Positions 1-7,954 of a stretch of DNA of 30,410 bases are shown here, piece by piece. The stretch's first letter is position 1; each line of letters begins with the position of its first letter. The notes under the pieces are model-generated. The model saw only the letters and a program-made list of their open reading frames with translations. It did not search any database and was not told the DNA's origin. The DNA comes from CAZFAT01 sp964517075. GTDB taxonomy: Bacteria > Acidobacteriota > Vicinamibacteria > Vicinamibacterales > SCN-69-37. A program made the translations under genes and the position numbers. Where the stretch lies: assembly GCA_964517075.1 (NCBI GenBank), contig CAZFAT010000196.1, positions 1 through 30,410 of the forward strand. Reading direction: 5' to 3'.

Positions 1-408
1 GTCTCGCGGCTGGCCGTGCCCCACATGCGGCGCGCCGGCGGTGGCGTGATTCTGATGATTGCCTCGATCTGGGGCCGCGAGTCTGGCGGGCGCATGACCT
101 ACAACGCCGTCAAGGCCGCGGAGATCAGCCTCGCGAAAGCGATGGCGCAGCAGCTCGCGAGGGACGGCATTCGCGTCAACAGCATTGCGCCCGGATCGAT
201 CCTCTTCGAGGGTGGGTCGTGGTGGACGCGCCAGCAGGCTGACCCCGCCGGCATCGCCGAGTTCGTCGCCCGCGAGATCCCGTTCGGCCGTTTCGGCCGC
301 CCCGAGGAAATCGGCGACGTCGTCGCCTTTCTGGCCTCCGCCCGTGCGAGCTGGATCACCGGCGCGTGCCTGCCCGTGGACGGGGGGCAGGGGAGGAGCA
401 ATCTCTGA
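1..408 (+). CDS. Short-chain dehydrogenase/reductase (SDR), C-terminal part
   Basis: NAD(P)-dependent oxidoreductase of the classical SDR family; the 5' end lies outside the window, so only 135 residues are visible and the GTG at 16 is probably internal. Visible hallmarks are the strand ending in the catalytic serine region (MIASIWG), the YNAVK motif carrying the catalytic Tyr and Lys (YxxxK), the 'GIRVNSIAPGSI' segment that follows it in this family, and the C-terminal 'FGRPEEIGDVVAFLAS...ITGACLPVDGG' block. This C-terminal block is typical of FabG-like SDRs of about 250 residues. The substrate cannot be told from the visible part. The gene ends 48 nt before the helicase, but a promoter-like sequence in that gap suggests the two are not obligatorily co-transcribed. 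Confidence 0.9.
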   Translation, partial: VSRLAVPHMRRAGGGVILMIASIWGRESGGRMTYNAVKAAEISLAKAMAQQLARDGIRVNSIAPGSILFEGGSWWTRQQADPAGIAEFVAREIPFGRFGRPEEIGDVVAFLASARASWITGACLPVDGGQGRSNL

Positions 409-418
409 GATTCGCCTC

Positions 419-447
419 TTGATCGCCCCTCGGTCCACTGGTACGAT
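419..447 (+). promoter_or_regulatory. Candidate sigma-70-type promoter of the helicase/exonuclease pair
   Basis: TTGATC at 419-424 and TACGAT at 442-447 are separated by exactly 17 nt. Each matches four of six consensus positions. The predicted start of transcription (about 454) falls next to the TTG codon at 457, so the message would be nearly leaderless. This is a pattern call only. Confidence 0.4.
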
Positions 448-456
448 CCCCGCACT

Positions 457-3054
457 TTGGCCTCGCTTCCTGCCCTGGCCGGCGACAAGGACCAGTCCCT
501 CAGCGCGGCTCTGACGCCGTTTCTGGCCGAGTATGAGGTGGCGGAGCGGGCGGCGGCGCTGGCAGCCACTCGCGCGTCGGAGTCTCTAGCGAGGACCGAG
601 GCGGGGGCCGGCGCGGCCATCCGATCGGTCGCGGCGCTCGATCCGCACGTCACCTCCGTCCGGAAGCTGCCGGCGCTCGACGCGGCGTACGCGGCCTTTC
701 CGGGGGCGCTGGACGCCCGGCTCATCCGGGCGCTGGCGGTTCGGGGCATCGATCGGCTCTACACCCATCAGGCCGACGCCATCAATCACGCGCTGGCCGG
801 GCGGAACGTCGTGGTCGTCACGCCCACCGCCTCGGGCAAGACGCTCTGTTACAACGCCCCGGTGCTGCACCGCATTCTGGAGGACTCGTCCGCGCGGGCT
901 CTGTATCTGTTTCCCACGAAGGCGCTGGCGCAGGACCAGCTTGCGGAGCTGCACCAGATGGCGGCGCTCGTCGCCAGTGAGGGCGCCGATGCCCTGGGCG
1001 TCTTCACCTACGACGGCGATACGCCGCAGGACGCACGTCGCGCGATCCGCACGCGGGCGCACGTGGTGCTGAGTAATCCCGACATGCTGCACTCAGGCAT
1101 CCTCCCGCACCACCCCCGGTGGGCCAAGCTGTTCGAGAATCTGCGCTTTGTCGTGATCGACGAGCTGCACGCCTACCGCGGCGTGTTCGGCAGTCATCTG
1201 TCGAACATCATGCGCCGGCTGCGCCGCGTGTGCCGGCACTACGGATCGGATCCGACGTTCATCTGCTCATCGGCGACCATCGCCAATCCGCGCGAGCTGG
1301 CCGAACGGCTCACGGGGCAGCCCTTCGAGCTGGTGGATCGCAGCGGCGCGCCGCGGGGCGAGAAGTACTTCCTGTTCGTCAACCCGCCGGTCGTCAGCCG
1401 CGAGCTGGGCATCCGGCGGTCGTACCTGGCGGAAACGCGGCGCGTGGCCACCGAGTTTCTCCGGCGCGGCCTGCAGCTCATCGTCTTCGCGCAAAGCCGG
1501 TTGACCACCGAAGTGCTCACCACGTATCTGAAGGAGGCGTTCGCGGGGCCGCCGGGCGCGCCCGAGCTGGTCCGGGGATACCGCGGCGGCTACCTGCCGC
1601 TGCGCCGTCGCGAGATCGAACGCGGGCTGCGCGCAGGCAGCGTGCGGTGTGTCGTCTCCACCAACGCGCTCGAGCTGGGCATCGACATCGGTGCGCTGGA
1701 TGTGGCCGTGATGGCGGGGTATCCGGGCACGATTGCCGGGACGTGGCAGCGCGCGGGCCGCGCGGGCCGCCGGTCAGGCCGATCCGCGGCGATCCTCGTG
1801 GCGTCGAGCGCGCCGCTCGATCAGTTCATCGTCCGCAATCCGGATTTCTTTTTCGAGCGCTCACCGGAGCACGCGCTGGTCAATCCCGACAATCTCCACA
1901 TTCTGCTGGACCACGTGAAGTGCGCGGCATTCGAGCTGCCATTCACCGAGACCGAGACCTTCGGCACGATCAACGTCCAGGAGGTGTTGTCGGTGCTGGC
2001 CGAGGACGGCTTCGTCCACCAGACAGAAGGGCAGTGGCAGTGGACGCAGGAATCGTATCCGGCCGACGCCGTCAGCCTGCGATCCATCAGTTCGGACAAC
2101 TTCGTCGTCGTGGACATCACTCGCGGCGAGGAGGTCATCGGCGAAACCGACTTCACGAGCGGGCCCTCCACGCTGCACGAGAAGGCCATCTACATCGTCG
2201 AGGGGCGCCTGTACCAGGTGGAACGGTTCGATTTCGACGGGCGCAAGGCGTTCGTGCGCGACGTCGAGTGCGACTACTACACCGACGCGATCACTTACAC
2301 GAAGGTGACGATTCTCGACCTGTTCGAGCCGCGCGAGGCCGCCGTCGGTCCCGGTGCTGACGCGAGCATGCTGGCCGCGGGACTGGAAGAGGACGCCGGC
2401 GGTCTGCCACCCAGGGACGTGATGGCGTCCGCCTCGCAGACGCTCACCCCTCCGACGTCCGGGCTGGCGGCGCCGGCGCACGGCGAGGTGCACGTGGTCT
2501 CGCGCGTGGTCGGCTTCAAGAAGATCAAGTTCTATACGAACGAGAACGTCGGATCGGGCGAGGTGGATCTGCCCGAGCAGCAGATGCACACGACGGCCTA
2601 CTGGCTGACGCTGCCGCAGCCCGTACTGGCCAGCCTGCCCTTCGGAAGCGCCGATCGGCGCGATGGGGTGTTGGGCCTGGCCTATGCCATGCACCAGGTG
2701 GCGCCGCTGCTCCTGATGTGCGACACGCACGACCTGGGGCTCTCGGTCGATGGCGCCAGTCTCGAGGGCGCGGGGCGGGTGGGCGGATCGAGCCGAGGCG
2801 CGGCGCCGTCCGAGCTCGCCGCCGAGCCGGTCATCTTCCTGTACGACAACTATCCGGGCGGCATCGGCCTCAGCGAGCCCCTCTACGGCATGCACGATGC
2901 CCTCATCGCCCAGACCCGCGAGCTGATCGACGGCTGTCCGTGCGACTCTGGATGTCCTTCCTGCGTGGGCCCGGAGGGCGCGACGGGACCGCTCGCGAAA
3001 GCCGTGGCGTCACGGCTGCTTCAACTGCTGACCGCCGCGTCGGCGGCCGCCTGA
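457..3054 (+). CDS. mrfA: DEAD/DEAH-box helicase with C-terminal MZB (DUF1998) cysteine domain, MrfA/YprA-like
   Basis: Superfamily 2 helicase of 865 residues. Walker A is TPTASGKT at 122-129, the Walker B box is DELH at 235-238, motif III is SAT at 272-274 and motif VI is QRAGRAGRR near 431-439. The C-terminal region carries CPCDSGCPSC, with cysteines 827, 829, 833 and 836; this is the metal-binding signature of the MZB/DUF1998 domain found in Bacillus MrfA (YprA) and in Hrq1-type helicases. In Bacillus, MrfA works with the exonuclease MrfB to remove mitomycin C adducts. Here the next gene, 9 nt downstream, is a MrfB-like exonuclease, which supports that assignment. The start is uncertain: TTG at 457 has no Shine-Dalgarno but fits a promoter ending at 447, and an alternative GTG lies at 538. 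The function is inferred from architecture and neighbourhood. Confidence 0.85.
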   Translation: MASLPALAGDKDQSLSAALTPFLAEYEVAERAAALAATRASESLARTEAGAGAAIRSVAALDPHVTSVRKLPALDAAYAAFPGALDARLIRALAVRGIDRLYTHQADAINHALAGRNVVVVTPTASGKTLCYNAPVLHRILEDSSARALYLFPTKALAQDQLAELHQMAALVASEGADALGVFTYDGDTPQDARRAIRTRAHVVLSNPDMLHSGILPHHPRWAKLFENLRFVVIDELHAYRGVFGSHLSNIMRRLRRVCRHYGSDPTFICSSATIANPRELAERLTGQPFELVDRSGAPRGEKYFLFVNPPVVSRELGIRRSYLAETRRVATEFLRRGLQLIVFAQSRLTTEVLTTYLKEAFAGPPGAPELVRGYRGGYLPLRRREIERGLRAGSVRCVVSTNALELGIDIGALDVAVMAGYPGTIAGTWQRAGRAGRRSGRSAAILVASSAPLDQFIVRNPDFFFERSPEHALVNPDNLHILLDHVKCAAFELPFTETETFGTINVQEVLSVLAEDGFVHQTEGQWQWTQESYPADAVSLRSISSDNFVVVDITRGEEVIGETDFTSGPSTLHEKAIYIVEGRLYQVERFDFDGRKAFVRDVECDYYTDAITYTKVTILDLFEPREAAVGPGADASMLAAGLEEDAGGLPPRDVMASASQTLTPPTSGLAAPAHGEVHVVSRVVGFKKIKFYTNENVGSGEVDLPEQQMHTTAYWLTLPQPVLASLPFGSADRRDGVLGLAYAMHQVAPLLLMCDTHDLGLSVDGASLEGAGRVGGSSRGAAPSELAAEPVIFLYDNYPGGIGLSEPLYGMHDALIAQTRELIDGCPCDSGCPSCVGPEGATGPLAKAVASRLLQLLTAASAAA

Positions 3055-3063
3055 GCCCTCGCC

Positions 3064-4395
3064 GTGCGCGACCTCACTTCCCGGCTCCGCGAGATCGTCC
3101 GGCGCGAGACCTCACGCACGCCGCCGGGTGGGCCCGCGGACGCAGGGGGCATCCGCGAGCTGACGTACGTTCCGGACGGCTCCGCCTCGACATCGGTCGA
3201 ATCGGTCGCGACGGCGCTCGGCGCCACACGCCTCGATTCCGGCGGCGCCTGTCTGGTGATCGACCACGTCTATCCCGCGGACCGGTCGCACGGCCGGCTG
3301 TCGATTGGATCGTGTGCGCCGTCTCCCGCCTCGCCGATCCACCTGTTCGACCCCACGCTCGCGGGCGGCTCCGAATGGTGGCGGCATGTCGTGTTTTTCG
3401 ACATCGAGACCTCGGGCCTCAGCGGAGGCGCCGGCACCCTCGCGTTCCTCGTGGGCTGCGGCTGGTTCTCCGACGAGGGATTCGAAGTCCGGCAGTTCCT
3501 CCTGGCGGCCCCGAGCGGCGAACGTCCCATGCTCACCGCGCTCGCCCGTGTGTTCGACGACGCCTCGCTCGTCGTGACCTACAACGGCCGCACGTTTGAC
3601 GTCCCGCTCATGGAGACGCGCTGGGCGTTTCACCGGACCGACGCGCCCACGGCCGACCTCCCGCACTTCGACATGCTGCCGCCCGCGCGCCGGCTGTGGA
3701 GCCGCCGGGATCGCACCGGCGCGGTACTCGACGAATGGGAAGGCTGCAGCCTCGCCGCCATCGAGCGGCGCGTGCTGCAGTTCCACCGTATCGGCGATGT
3801 GCCGGGGTTCGAGATCCCGGCGCGCTACTTTCACTTCCTGCGATCCGGCGACGCGTCGGTGATTGCCGGCGTGCTCGAGCACAACCGCCACGACCTCGTC
3901 TCGCTGGCCGCGGTCATGGCCCGCGCGCTCTGGCTCGCCCAGGAGGGACCGGACGCCTGCCGCGAGGCCACCGAGCAGGTGGGCCTCGGCCGGCTCTACG
4001 CCCGGGCCGGCGACCTGGCCGCCGCCGAGCGCGCCTTTGCGCTGGCGGCGGAGGCTGACGATGTGGAGGTTCGGCCGCAGGCGCTGGCGCAGCTGGCCGA
4101 GCTCCTCAGCCGGCAGAAACGGCATGCCGAGGCGGCCGCCGCCTGGCAGGCGGTTCTGGACGCGGGGCGTCGCACGGCGGCGTGGCGTTCGCCGTTACAG
4201 CGGCGCGCGGCCGAAGCACTCGCTATCCATCACGAGCACCGCGCCAGGGATTTGCGATCCGCCCGGCGCTACGCGGAGTCGCTGGATGGCGCAGGGTCGA
4301 GGCGGCAGCAGCAGGAGATCGAGAAGCGTCTCGCGCGGTTGCGGCGCAAGATGCTCCCGACCGGTGATCCTCGACCGTTGAAATTCGACGGCTGA
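3064..4395 (+). CDS. mrfB: DEDD-type exonuclease with helical-repeat C-terminus, MrfB/YprB-like
   Basis: 443-residue RNase H-like exonuclease, GTG start, 9 nt after the helicase stop. The metal-binding acidic residues are visible in family order: D113 and E115 in FFDIETSGL, D179 in YNGRTFDVPL, and H276/D277 in EHNRHDLVSL. The region 295-420 is alanine- and leucine-rich, with TPR-like helical pairs (for example GRLYARAGDLAAAERAFALA), as in Bacillus MrfB (YprB). The N-terminal 100 residues are less conserved-looking. MrfB is known as a nuclease that acts with MrfA in a mitomycin-specific excision repair pathway separate from UvrABC; the joint operon here suggests the same role. The stop codon is part of a compact dyad shared with the stop codon of the convergent bL31 gene. 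Confidence 0.85.
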   Translation: MRDLTSRLREIVRRETSRTPPGGPADAGGIRELTYVPDGSASTSVESVATALGATRLDSGGACLVIDHVYPADRSHGRLSIGSCAPSPASPIHLFDPTLAGGSEWWRHVVFFDIETSGLSGGAGTLAFLVGCGWFSDEGFEVRQFLLAAPSGERPMLTALARVFDDASLVVTYNGRTFDVPLMETRWAFHRTDAPTADLPHFDMLPPARRLWSRRDRTGAVLDEWEGCSLAAIERRVLQFHRIGDVPGFEIPARYFHFLRSGDASVIAGVLEHNRHDLVSLAAVMARALWLAQEGPDACREATEQVGLGRLYARAGDLAAAERAFALAAEADDVEVRPQALAQLAELLSRQKRHAEAAAAWQAVLDAGRRTAAWRSPLQRRAAEALAIHHEHRARDLRSARRYAESLDGAGSRRQQQEIEKRLARLRRKMLPTGDPRPLKFDG

Positions 4396-4414
4396 CGGGC
4401 GAAAGCGCTCGTCA
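4393..4414. terminator. Compact dyad formed by two facing stop codons (mrfB and rpmE)
   Basis: A 9-bp stem (4393-4401 with 4406-4414, one G-T pair) closes a 4-nt AAAG loop. The TGA of the exonuclease gene (4393-4395) and the TGA of the bL31 gene on the other strand (4412-4414) pair with each other at the base. There is no T-run on either side, so it is at best a weak two-way terminator or a 3'-end stabiliser. Confidence 0.45.
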
Positions 4415-4702
4415 GGCGGTTGCGGGGCTTTTGCGCGACTTGGAGGCCTTGGCCGCTTTCGTCGCCTGGGTGGCCTTGGTGGCCGCCCGCCGGGCTTCGG
4501 CCGACTGGGCGCCGAACCGCTTGGTGAACCGCTCCACGCGGCCTTCCGTGTCGATGAGCTTCTGACGGCCCGTGAAGAAGGGGTGGCACATGTTGCAGAT
4601 TTCCAGGTGCAGTTCCGGCTTGGTGGCCTTCGTCTTGAACGTATTGCCGCAGGCGCACCGCACCTCGACTTCCTGATACTTCGGATGAATCCCGGGCTTC
4701 AC
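4412..4702 (-). CDS. rpmE: 50S ribosomal protein bL31, zinc-binding form with Lys/Ala tail
   Basis: Large-subunit ribosomal protein bL31, 96 residues. It begins VKPGIHPKYQ and has the four cysteines of the zinc-containing (C+) form at 16, 18, 36 and 39 (CAC...CNMC), followed by HPFFTGRQKLIDTEGRVERF, which is diagnostic of the family. GTG at 4702 was chosen because it matches the family N-terminus and has a GGGAG Shine-Dalgarno about 6 nt upstream; a longer open frame runs further upstream but only antisense to the aldo/keto reductase. The usual family length is about 66-80 residues; here the last 25 or so are an Ala/Lys/Thr-rich basic tail. A TATAAT box at 4742-4747 suggests a separate promoter inside the intergenic gap. 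Confidence 0.95.
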   Translation of the reverse strand: MKPGIHPKYQEVEVRCACGNTFKTKATKPELHLEICNMCHPFFTGRQKLIDTEGRVERFTKRFGAQSAEARRAATKATQATKAAKASKSRKSPATA

Positions 4703-4741
4703 AGCGCACTCCCGGCCCCGGATCGCAGGGCCAAAAGAGAA

Positions 4742-4747
4742 ATTATA
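4742..4747 (-). promoter_or_regulatory. Candidate -10 box of rpmE
   Basis: Perfect TATAAT on the minus strand, immediately after the aldo/keto reductase stop codon and about 40 nt before the GTG of rpmE. No good -35 box is visible 16-18 nt upstream. Confidence 0.45.
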
Positions 4748-4749
4748 CG

Positions 4750-5715
4750 TCAGGGAATGACGTGCGTCCTGTCCCAGCGGTGCCGCCGGAACCGGGCCAC
4801 CACCTCCGGGCTCAGGCGGGGCCCGTCCGAGGCCGCCATGTTGGCTTCCACGTGGGGGATTCGGCGCATCCCGGGGATCACGGTCGTCACGTCGGGGTTG
4901 GCGAGGATGAACCGCAGCACGGTCTCGGGCATGGACATGCCGGCGGGGACGTCGGTCCGGAACGCCTCGACCCGGTCGATGGTCTCGCCCAGGTACTCGG
5001 GGGCGAAGTAGATGTTCCTGAAGTCGCCCTCCGGCCAGCGGCTGTCGCGCGTGAGGGTGCCTGTCAGGCTGCCCTCGTCGAAGGGCACGCGCGCGATGAC
5101 CGCGACGCCCAGCTCGCGGCACGCGGGGAAGAGTTCGTCCTCCGGGTTCTGGTCGAGGACGTTGTAGACGACCTGGACGCTGTCGATGAGGCCGGTCCGG
5201 AGCGCGCGCAGCGCGTTGGCCGGCTGCCAGCGGTTGATGCTGATGCCCACCGCTCGCACGAGGCCTTCGCGCTTGAGATCGTCGACCGCGCGCTGCCAGC
5301 GGGTGTCCTCGGCCCACGCGTCCGTCCACACGTGGAACTGCTGCACGTCGAGGCGGGAGATCCCCAGATTCTTCAGGCTCGTCTCGGTGGACCGGCGGAT
5401 GTGGTCGGCCGGATAGACGTCGTCGAGGGCATAGCGCTCGAGCGCCGGCCACTGCTGGTTCTTCGGGGGGATCTTCGTCGCCACGATGAGGCTGTCTGCG
5501 CGATGCCGCGCCAGCACCTGGCTGAAGAGCTGTTCGCTCTTGCCGTTACCGTAGGCGAGCGCGGTGTCGAAGAACGTGCAGCCGAGCGCGATCGCCCGCT
5601 CGAGCGCCGCGATGGATTCCGCGTCGTCGGATCCCGACCAGCCGCCCATACCCCACAGGCCGTAGCCCACTTCAGACACCGGCCAGCCCAGCCGGCCAAA
5701 CGGTCGCAGATGCAT
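4750..5715 (-). CDS. Aldo/keto reductase
   Basis: NADPH-dependent oxidoreductase of the aldo/keto reductase superfamily, 321 residues, the normal length. The catalytic tetrad is visible: D50 and Y55 in FFDTALAYG, K81 in VATKIPP and H128 in QQFHVW. The segment VGYGLWGMGGWSGSDDAES resembles the YajO/Tas-type bacterial members. The C-terminus has the expected 'RFILANPDVTTVIPGMRRIPHVEAN' cofactor-binding stretch. The ATG at 5715 (MHLRPFGRLG) was chosen because family members start with this strand; the open frame continues 32 codons further but into the promoter region of the divergent peptidase. The physiological substrate is not predictable. It lies upstream of rpmE, with 47 nt between the genes. 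Confidence 0.92.
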   Translation of the reverse strand: MHLRPFGRLGWPVSEVGYGLWGMGGWSGSDDAESIAALERAIALGCTFFDTALAYGNGKSEQLFSQVLARHRADSLIVATKIPPKNQQWPALERYALDDVYPADHIRRSTETSLKNLGISRLDVQQFHVWTDAWAEDTRWQRAVDDLKREGLVRAVGISINRWQPANALRALRTGLIDSVQVVYNVLDQNPEDELFPACRELGVAVIARVPFDEGSLTGTLTRDSRWPEGDFRNIYFAPEYLGETIDRVEAFRTDVPAGMSMPETVLRFILANPDVTTVIPGMRRIPHVEANMAASDGPRLSPEVVARFRRHRWDRTHVIP

Positions 5716-5784
5716 GTCGAAATGATAGTCGCAACCGGACGCGCCCGCGGACACCGCCGTTCGAGCGTCCGGCAATGACGCTGC

Positions 5785-5790
5785 TATGAT
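5785..5790 (+). promoter_or_regulatory. Candidate -10 box of the M28 peptidase gene
   Basis: TATGAT lies 8 nt before the ATG at 5799, which would place the transcription start at or next to the start codon. No strong -35 box is seen, and there is no Shine-Dalgarno. Confidence 0.35.
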
Positions 5791-5798
5791 CGCGGTCC

Positions 5799-7505
5799 AT
5801 GTCCGTCGCACGCCTCGTGGGCGCCGTGTTGACGGCGAGTGTCGCGGTCGGGTCTGTCCCCGATCTCGGGGCGCGCCAGGTCCCTGAACAGGTGGATGCG
5901 GCCGCGGTCGCCAGCATCCGCGACGAAGGCCTGAACCGCTCGCAGGCGATGGACACCGTGTTCTGGCTGACCGACCGCTACGGCCCGCGGCTCACCGGCT
6001 CGCCCGAGTTCGAGGAGGCCGGTGACTGGGCCGTGAAGCGCCTCGCGTCCTGGGGCGTCGCCCACGTCAGGAAAGAGCGATTCGCCTTCGGCCGCGGCTG
6101 GTCGCTCGTGAGGTTCCACGCCACGATGACGTCGCCGCGCGTGATGCCGATGATTGGCCTGCCGCAGGCGTGGACGCCCGGCACGGGCGGCCTGGTGACG
6201 GCCGACGTCGTGCGGCCCGTGATCGCCAGCGCTGCGGATGCGCGCAAGTACGCCGGCCGGCTGAAGGGCACGATCGTGCTGACGCAGCCGGCGCGCGACG
6301 TGCGCATGCTCGAGCACGGCGACGGCACCGTGCTCCGCTACGACGACCAGACCGGCCGCTGGCGTGACGAAGCCCTGGCCGCCGTGCCGGCGCCGGCGCG
6401 CGGGGCCGGGGAGGCGCGGGGTCGCGGGCCCGCTCGCGGTGGGGAAGCGGGACGTGCCGGTGCGGGTCGTGGCGGGGCCGCCGCCCCACGCGGCGGACCG
6501 GCGGCGGGGCCCGCGAGCGGCGCCGCGACGAGTCCCGCCCCGAGATTCAACCTGCTCGAGTTCTATCGCAACGAGGGCGTCGTCGCGCTCTTCGATCGCG
6601 GCGCGGAGGGCGATCTCGCGGCAGGGGGCAGCGGCCTCGGCTGGGTCACGCAGCGCGTCGATGGCGGGACGATCACCGTGCAGGACGGCGGTCCGTCGCC
6701 TGCGGACTCGGTGGCGGTTCTGCCGCAGGTGACGCTGGCGGTTGAGCACTACAACCGCCTCGTGCGGCTGGTCGATCGGGAGATCCCGGTCCGCGTGGAG
6801 CTGCTCGTCGAGACGCGCGAGACGCCCGAGACCATCCCGCGCGGCTTCAACATCGTCGGCGAGATTCCCGGCACGGACAAGGCCGGCGAGATCGTGTTGC
6901 TCGGCGCGCACTTCGATTCGTGGCACGGCGCGACGGGGGCCACGGACAATGCCGCGGGCGTGGCGGCGATGATGGAAGTGCTGCGCATCTTCCGGGCCAC
7001 GGGGCTCCGGCCGCGCCGCACGGTGCGTATCGGCCTCTGGGGCGCGGAGGAGCACGGGCTGCTCGGGTCGGCGCAGTACGTCCGCGAGCATCTCGGGACG
7101 CTCGCCAGCCCCCGGCCCGGACTGGCGGCGCACACGGTCTACTTCAATCTCGACAATGGCACGGGCCGCATCCGCGGCATCTGGATGCAGGGTCGGGCGG
7201 CCGTCCGCCCGGCCTTCACGGCCTGGAGCGGCGCGGTCCGCGATCTCGGCGTCGACCTGCTGAGTCCGCGGTCCGTGTCGCAGACCGATCACGTGTCGTT
7301 CGAGCGCGTCGGTGTGCCCGCGTTCCAGTTCGTGCAGGAGCGCTACGAGTACAACTCGCGGACGCACCACACGAACATGGACGTTTCCGATCGCGTCCAG
7401 CCCGAGGACGTCAAGCAGATGGCGGTGGTCGCCGCCGTGTTCGCCTGGCACGCGGCCGCTCGCGAGGAGCGGTTGCCGGCCGCGGCCGGCGCCGGGCAGC
7501 CCTAG
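5799..7505 (+). CDS. M28-family zinc metallopeptidase, exported, with Ala/Gly/Arg-rich insertion
   Basis: Secreted or periplasmic di-zinc aminopeptidase/carboxypeptidase, 568 residues. Residues 1-26 look like a signal peptide ending near ARQVP. Residues about 120-320 contain a PA-like domain (GRLKGTIVLTQPA), interrupted at 197-248 by a low-complexity Ala/Gly/Arg/Pro stretch. The peptidase domain shows all M28 ligands: H371 (GAHFDS), D383 (TDNAAG), E417 and E418 (WGAEEHG), D452 (FNLDNG) and H524 (HHTNMD). The ATG at 5799 has no Shine-Dalgarno but follows a TATGAT box. A small membrane protein gene begins 11 nt after the stop and is probably co-transcribed. It probably serves peptide scavenging, and the exact specificity is open. 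Confidence 0.92.
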   Translation: MSVARLVGAVLTASVAVGSVPDLGARQVPEQVDAAAVASIRDEGLNRSQAMDTVFWLTDRYGPRLTGSPEFEEAGDWAVKRLASWGVAHVRKERFAFGRGWSLVRFHATMTSPRVMPMIGLPQAWTPGTGGLVTADVVRPVIASAADARKYAGRLKGTIVLTQPARDVRMLEHGDGTVLRYDDQTGRWRDEALAAVPAPARGAGEARGRGPARGGEAGRAGAGRGGAAAPRGGPAAGPASGAATSPAPRFNLLEFYRNEGVVALFDRGAEGDLAAGGSGLGWVTQRVDGGTITVQDGGPSPADSVAVLPQVTLAVEHYNRLVRLVDREIPVRVELLVETRETPETIPRGFNIVGEIPGTDKAGEIVLLGAHFDSWHGATGATDNAAGVAAMMEVLRIFRATGLRPRRTVRIGLWGAEEHGLLGSAQYVREHLGTLASPRPGLAAHTVYFNLDNGTGRIRGIWMQGRAAVRPAFTAWSGAVRDLGVDLLSPRSVSQTDHVSFERVGVPAFQFVQERYEYNSRTHHTNMDVSDRVQPEDVKQMAVVAAVFAWHAAAREERLPAAAGAGQP

Positions 7506-7516
7506 GTCGCCCGCGC

Positions 7517-7945
7517 ATGCCTCCGCGTCAGCTCTGGATCTTCCTCTTCGGCTGCTGGGTCGCGCTCGGGACGGCTCTGCTGCATCTGATCGGTCTGGTC
7601 GTCGCGCCGCTGCCGGCGCCGGCGGGGTCGGACGCCGACGGCCTCCGCGCGGCCGCCGGCTTCCTGATCGTGTTTCCCGACGGCACGGAACGCGCCCTTG
7701 GCGATCTGCTCGCCGGCTTCAATCTGGTCTACGTGCTGCTGCTGGCCACGACTGGCGGCGTGGGTCTCGCCGCCGCCCGGCGCCTGCGCGACCGCGCCGG
7801 GCTCGTGGACATCGCCCGCATCCAGGCGCTCTCCTGTCTCGCGTTGCTCGCGATCTCGCTCCTGTACTTCTTCCTGATTCCGACGCTGCTGGTCGGCGTG
7901 ATGCTCGTCTGCTTCACGCTGGGCGCCGTGCGCGCGCCGGAGTGA
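7517..7945 (+). CDS. Small membrane protein with four predicted helices, unknown function
   Basis: 142 residues, mostly hydrophobic. Predicted membrane segments lie near residues 7-29, 66-88, 103-122 and 122-140, with a short soluble loop between the first and second (about 35-62) that includes FPDGTERALGDLL. I do not recognise the family with certainty. The start is the ATG 11 nt after the peptidase stop, with a possible AGGT at 9 nt spacing; the same frame is open further upstream only because it is a shadow of the peptidase gene. Its position suggests co-transcription with the M28 peptidase, but no functional link can be shown. Confidence 0.75.
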   Translation: MPPRQLWIFLFGCWVALGTALLHLIGLVVAPLPAPAGSDADGLRAAAGFLIVFPDGTERALGDLLAGFNLVYVLLLATTGGVGLAAARRLRDRAGLVDIARIQALSCLALLAISLLYFFLIPTLLVGVMLVCFTLGAVRAPE

Positions 7946-7954
7946 GTTGACGGT

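Noticed and set aside
4703..5452. Long upstream extension of the bL31 frame
   Set aside because: It runs antisense-free but out of frame through the aldo/keto reductase on the same strand, and bL31 homologues start at the MKPGIHP-like position.
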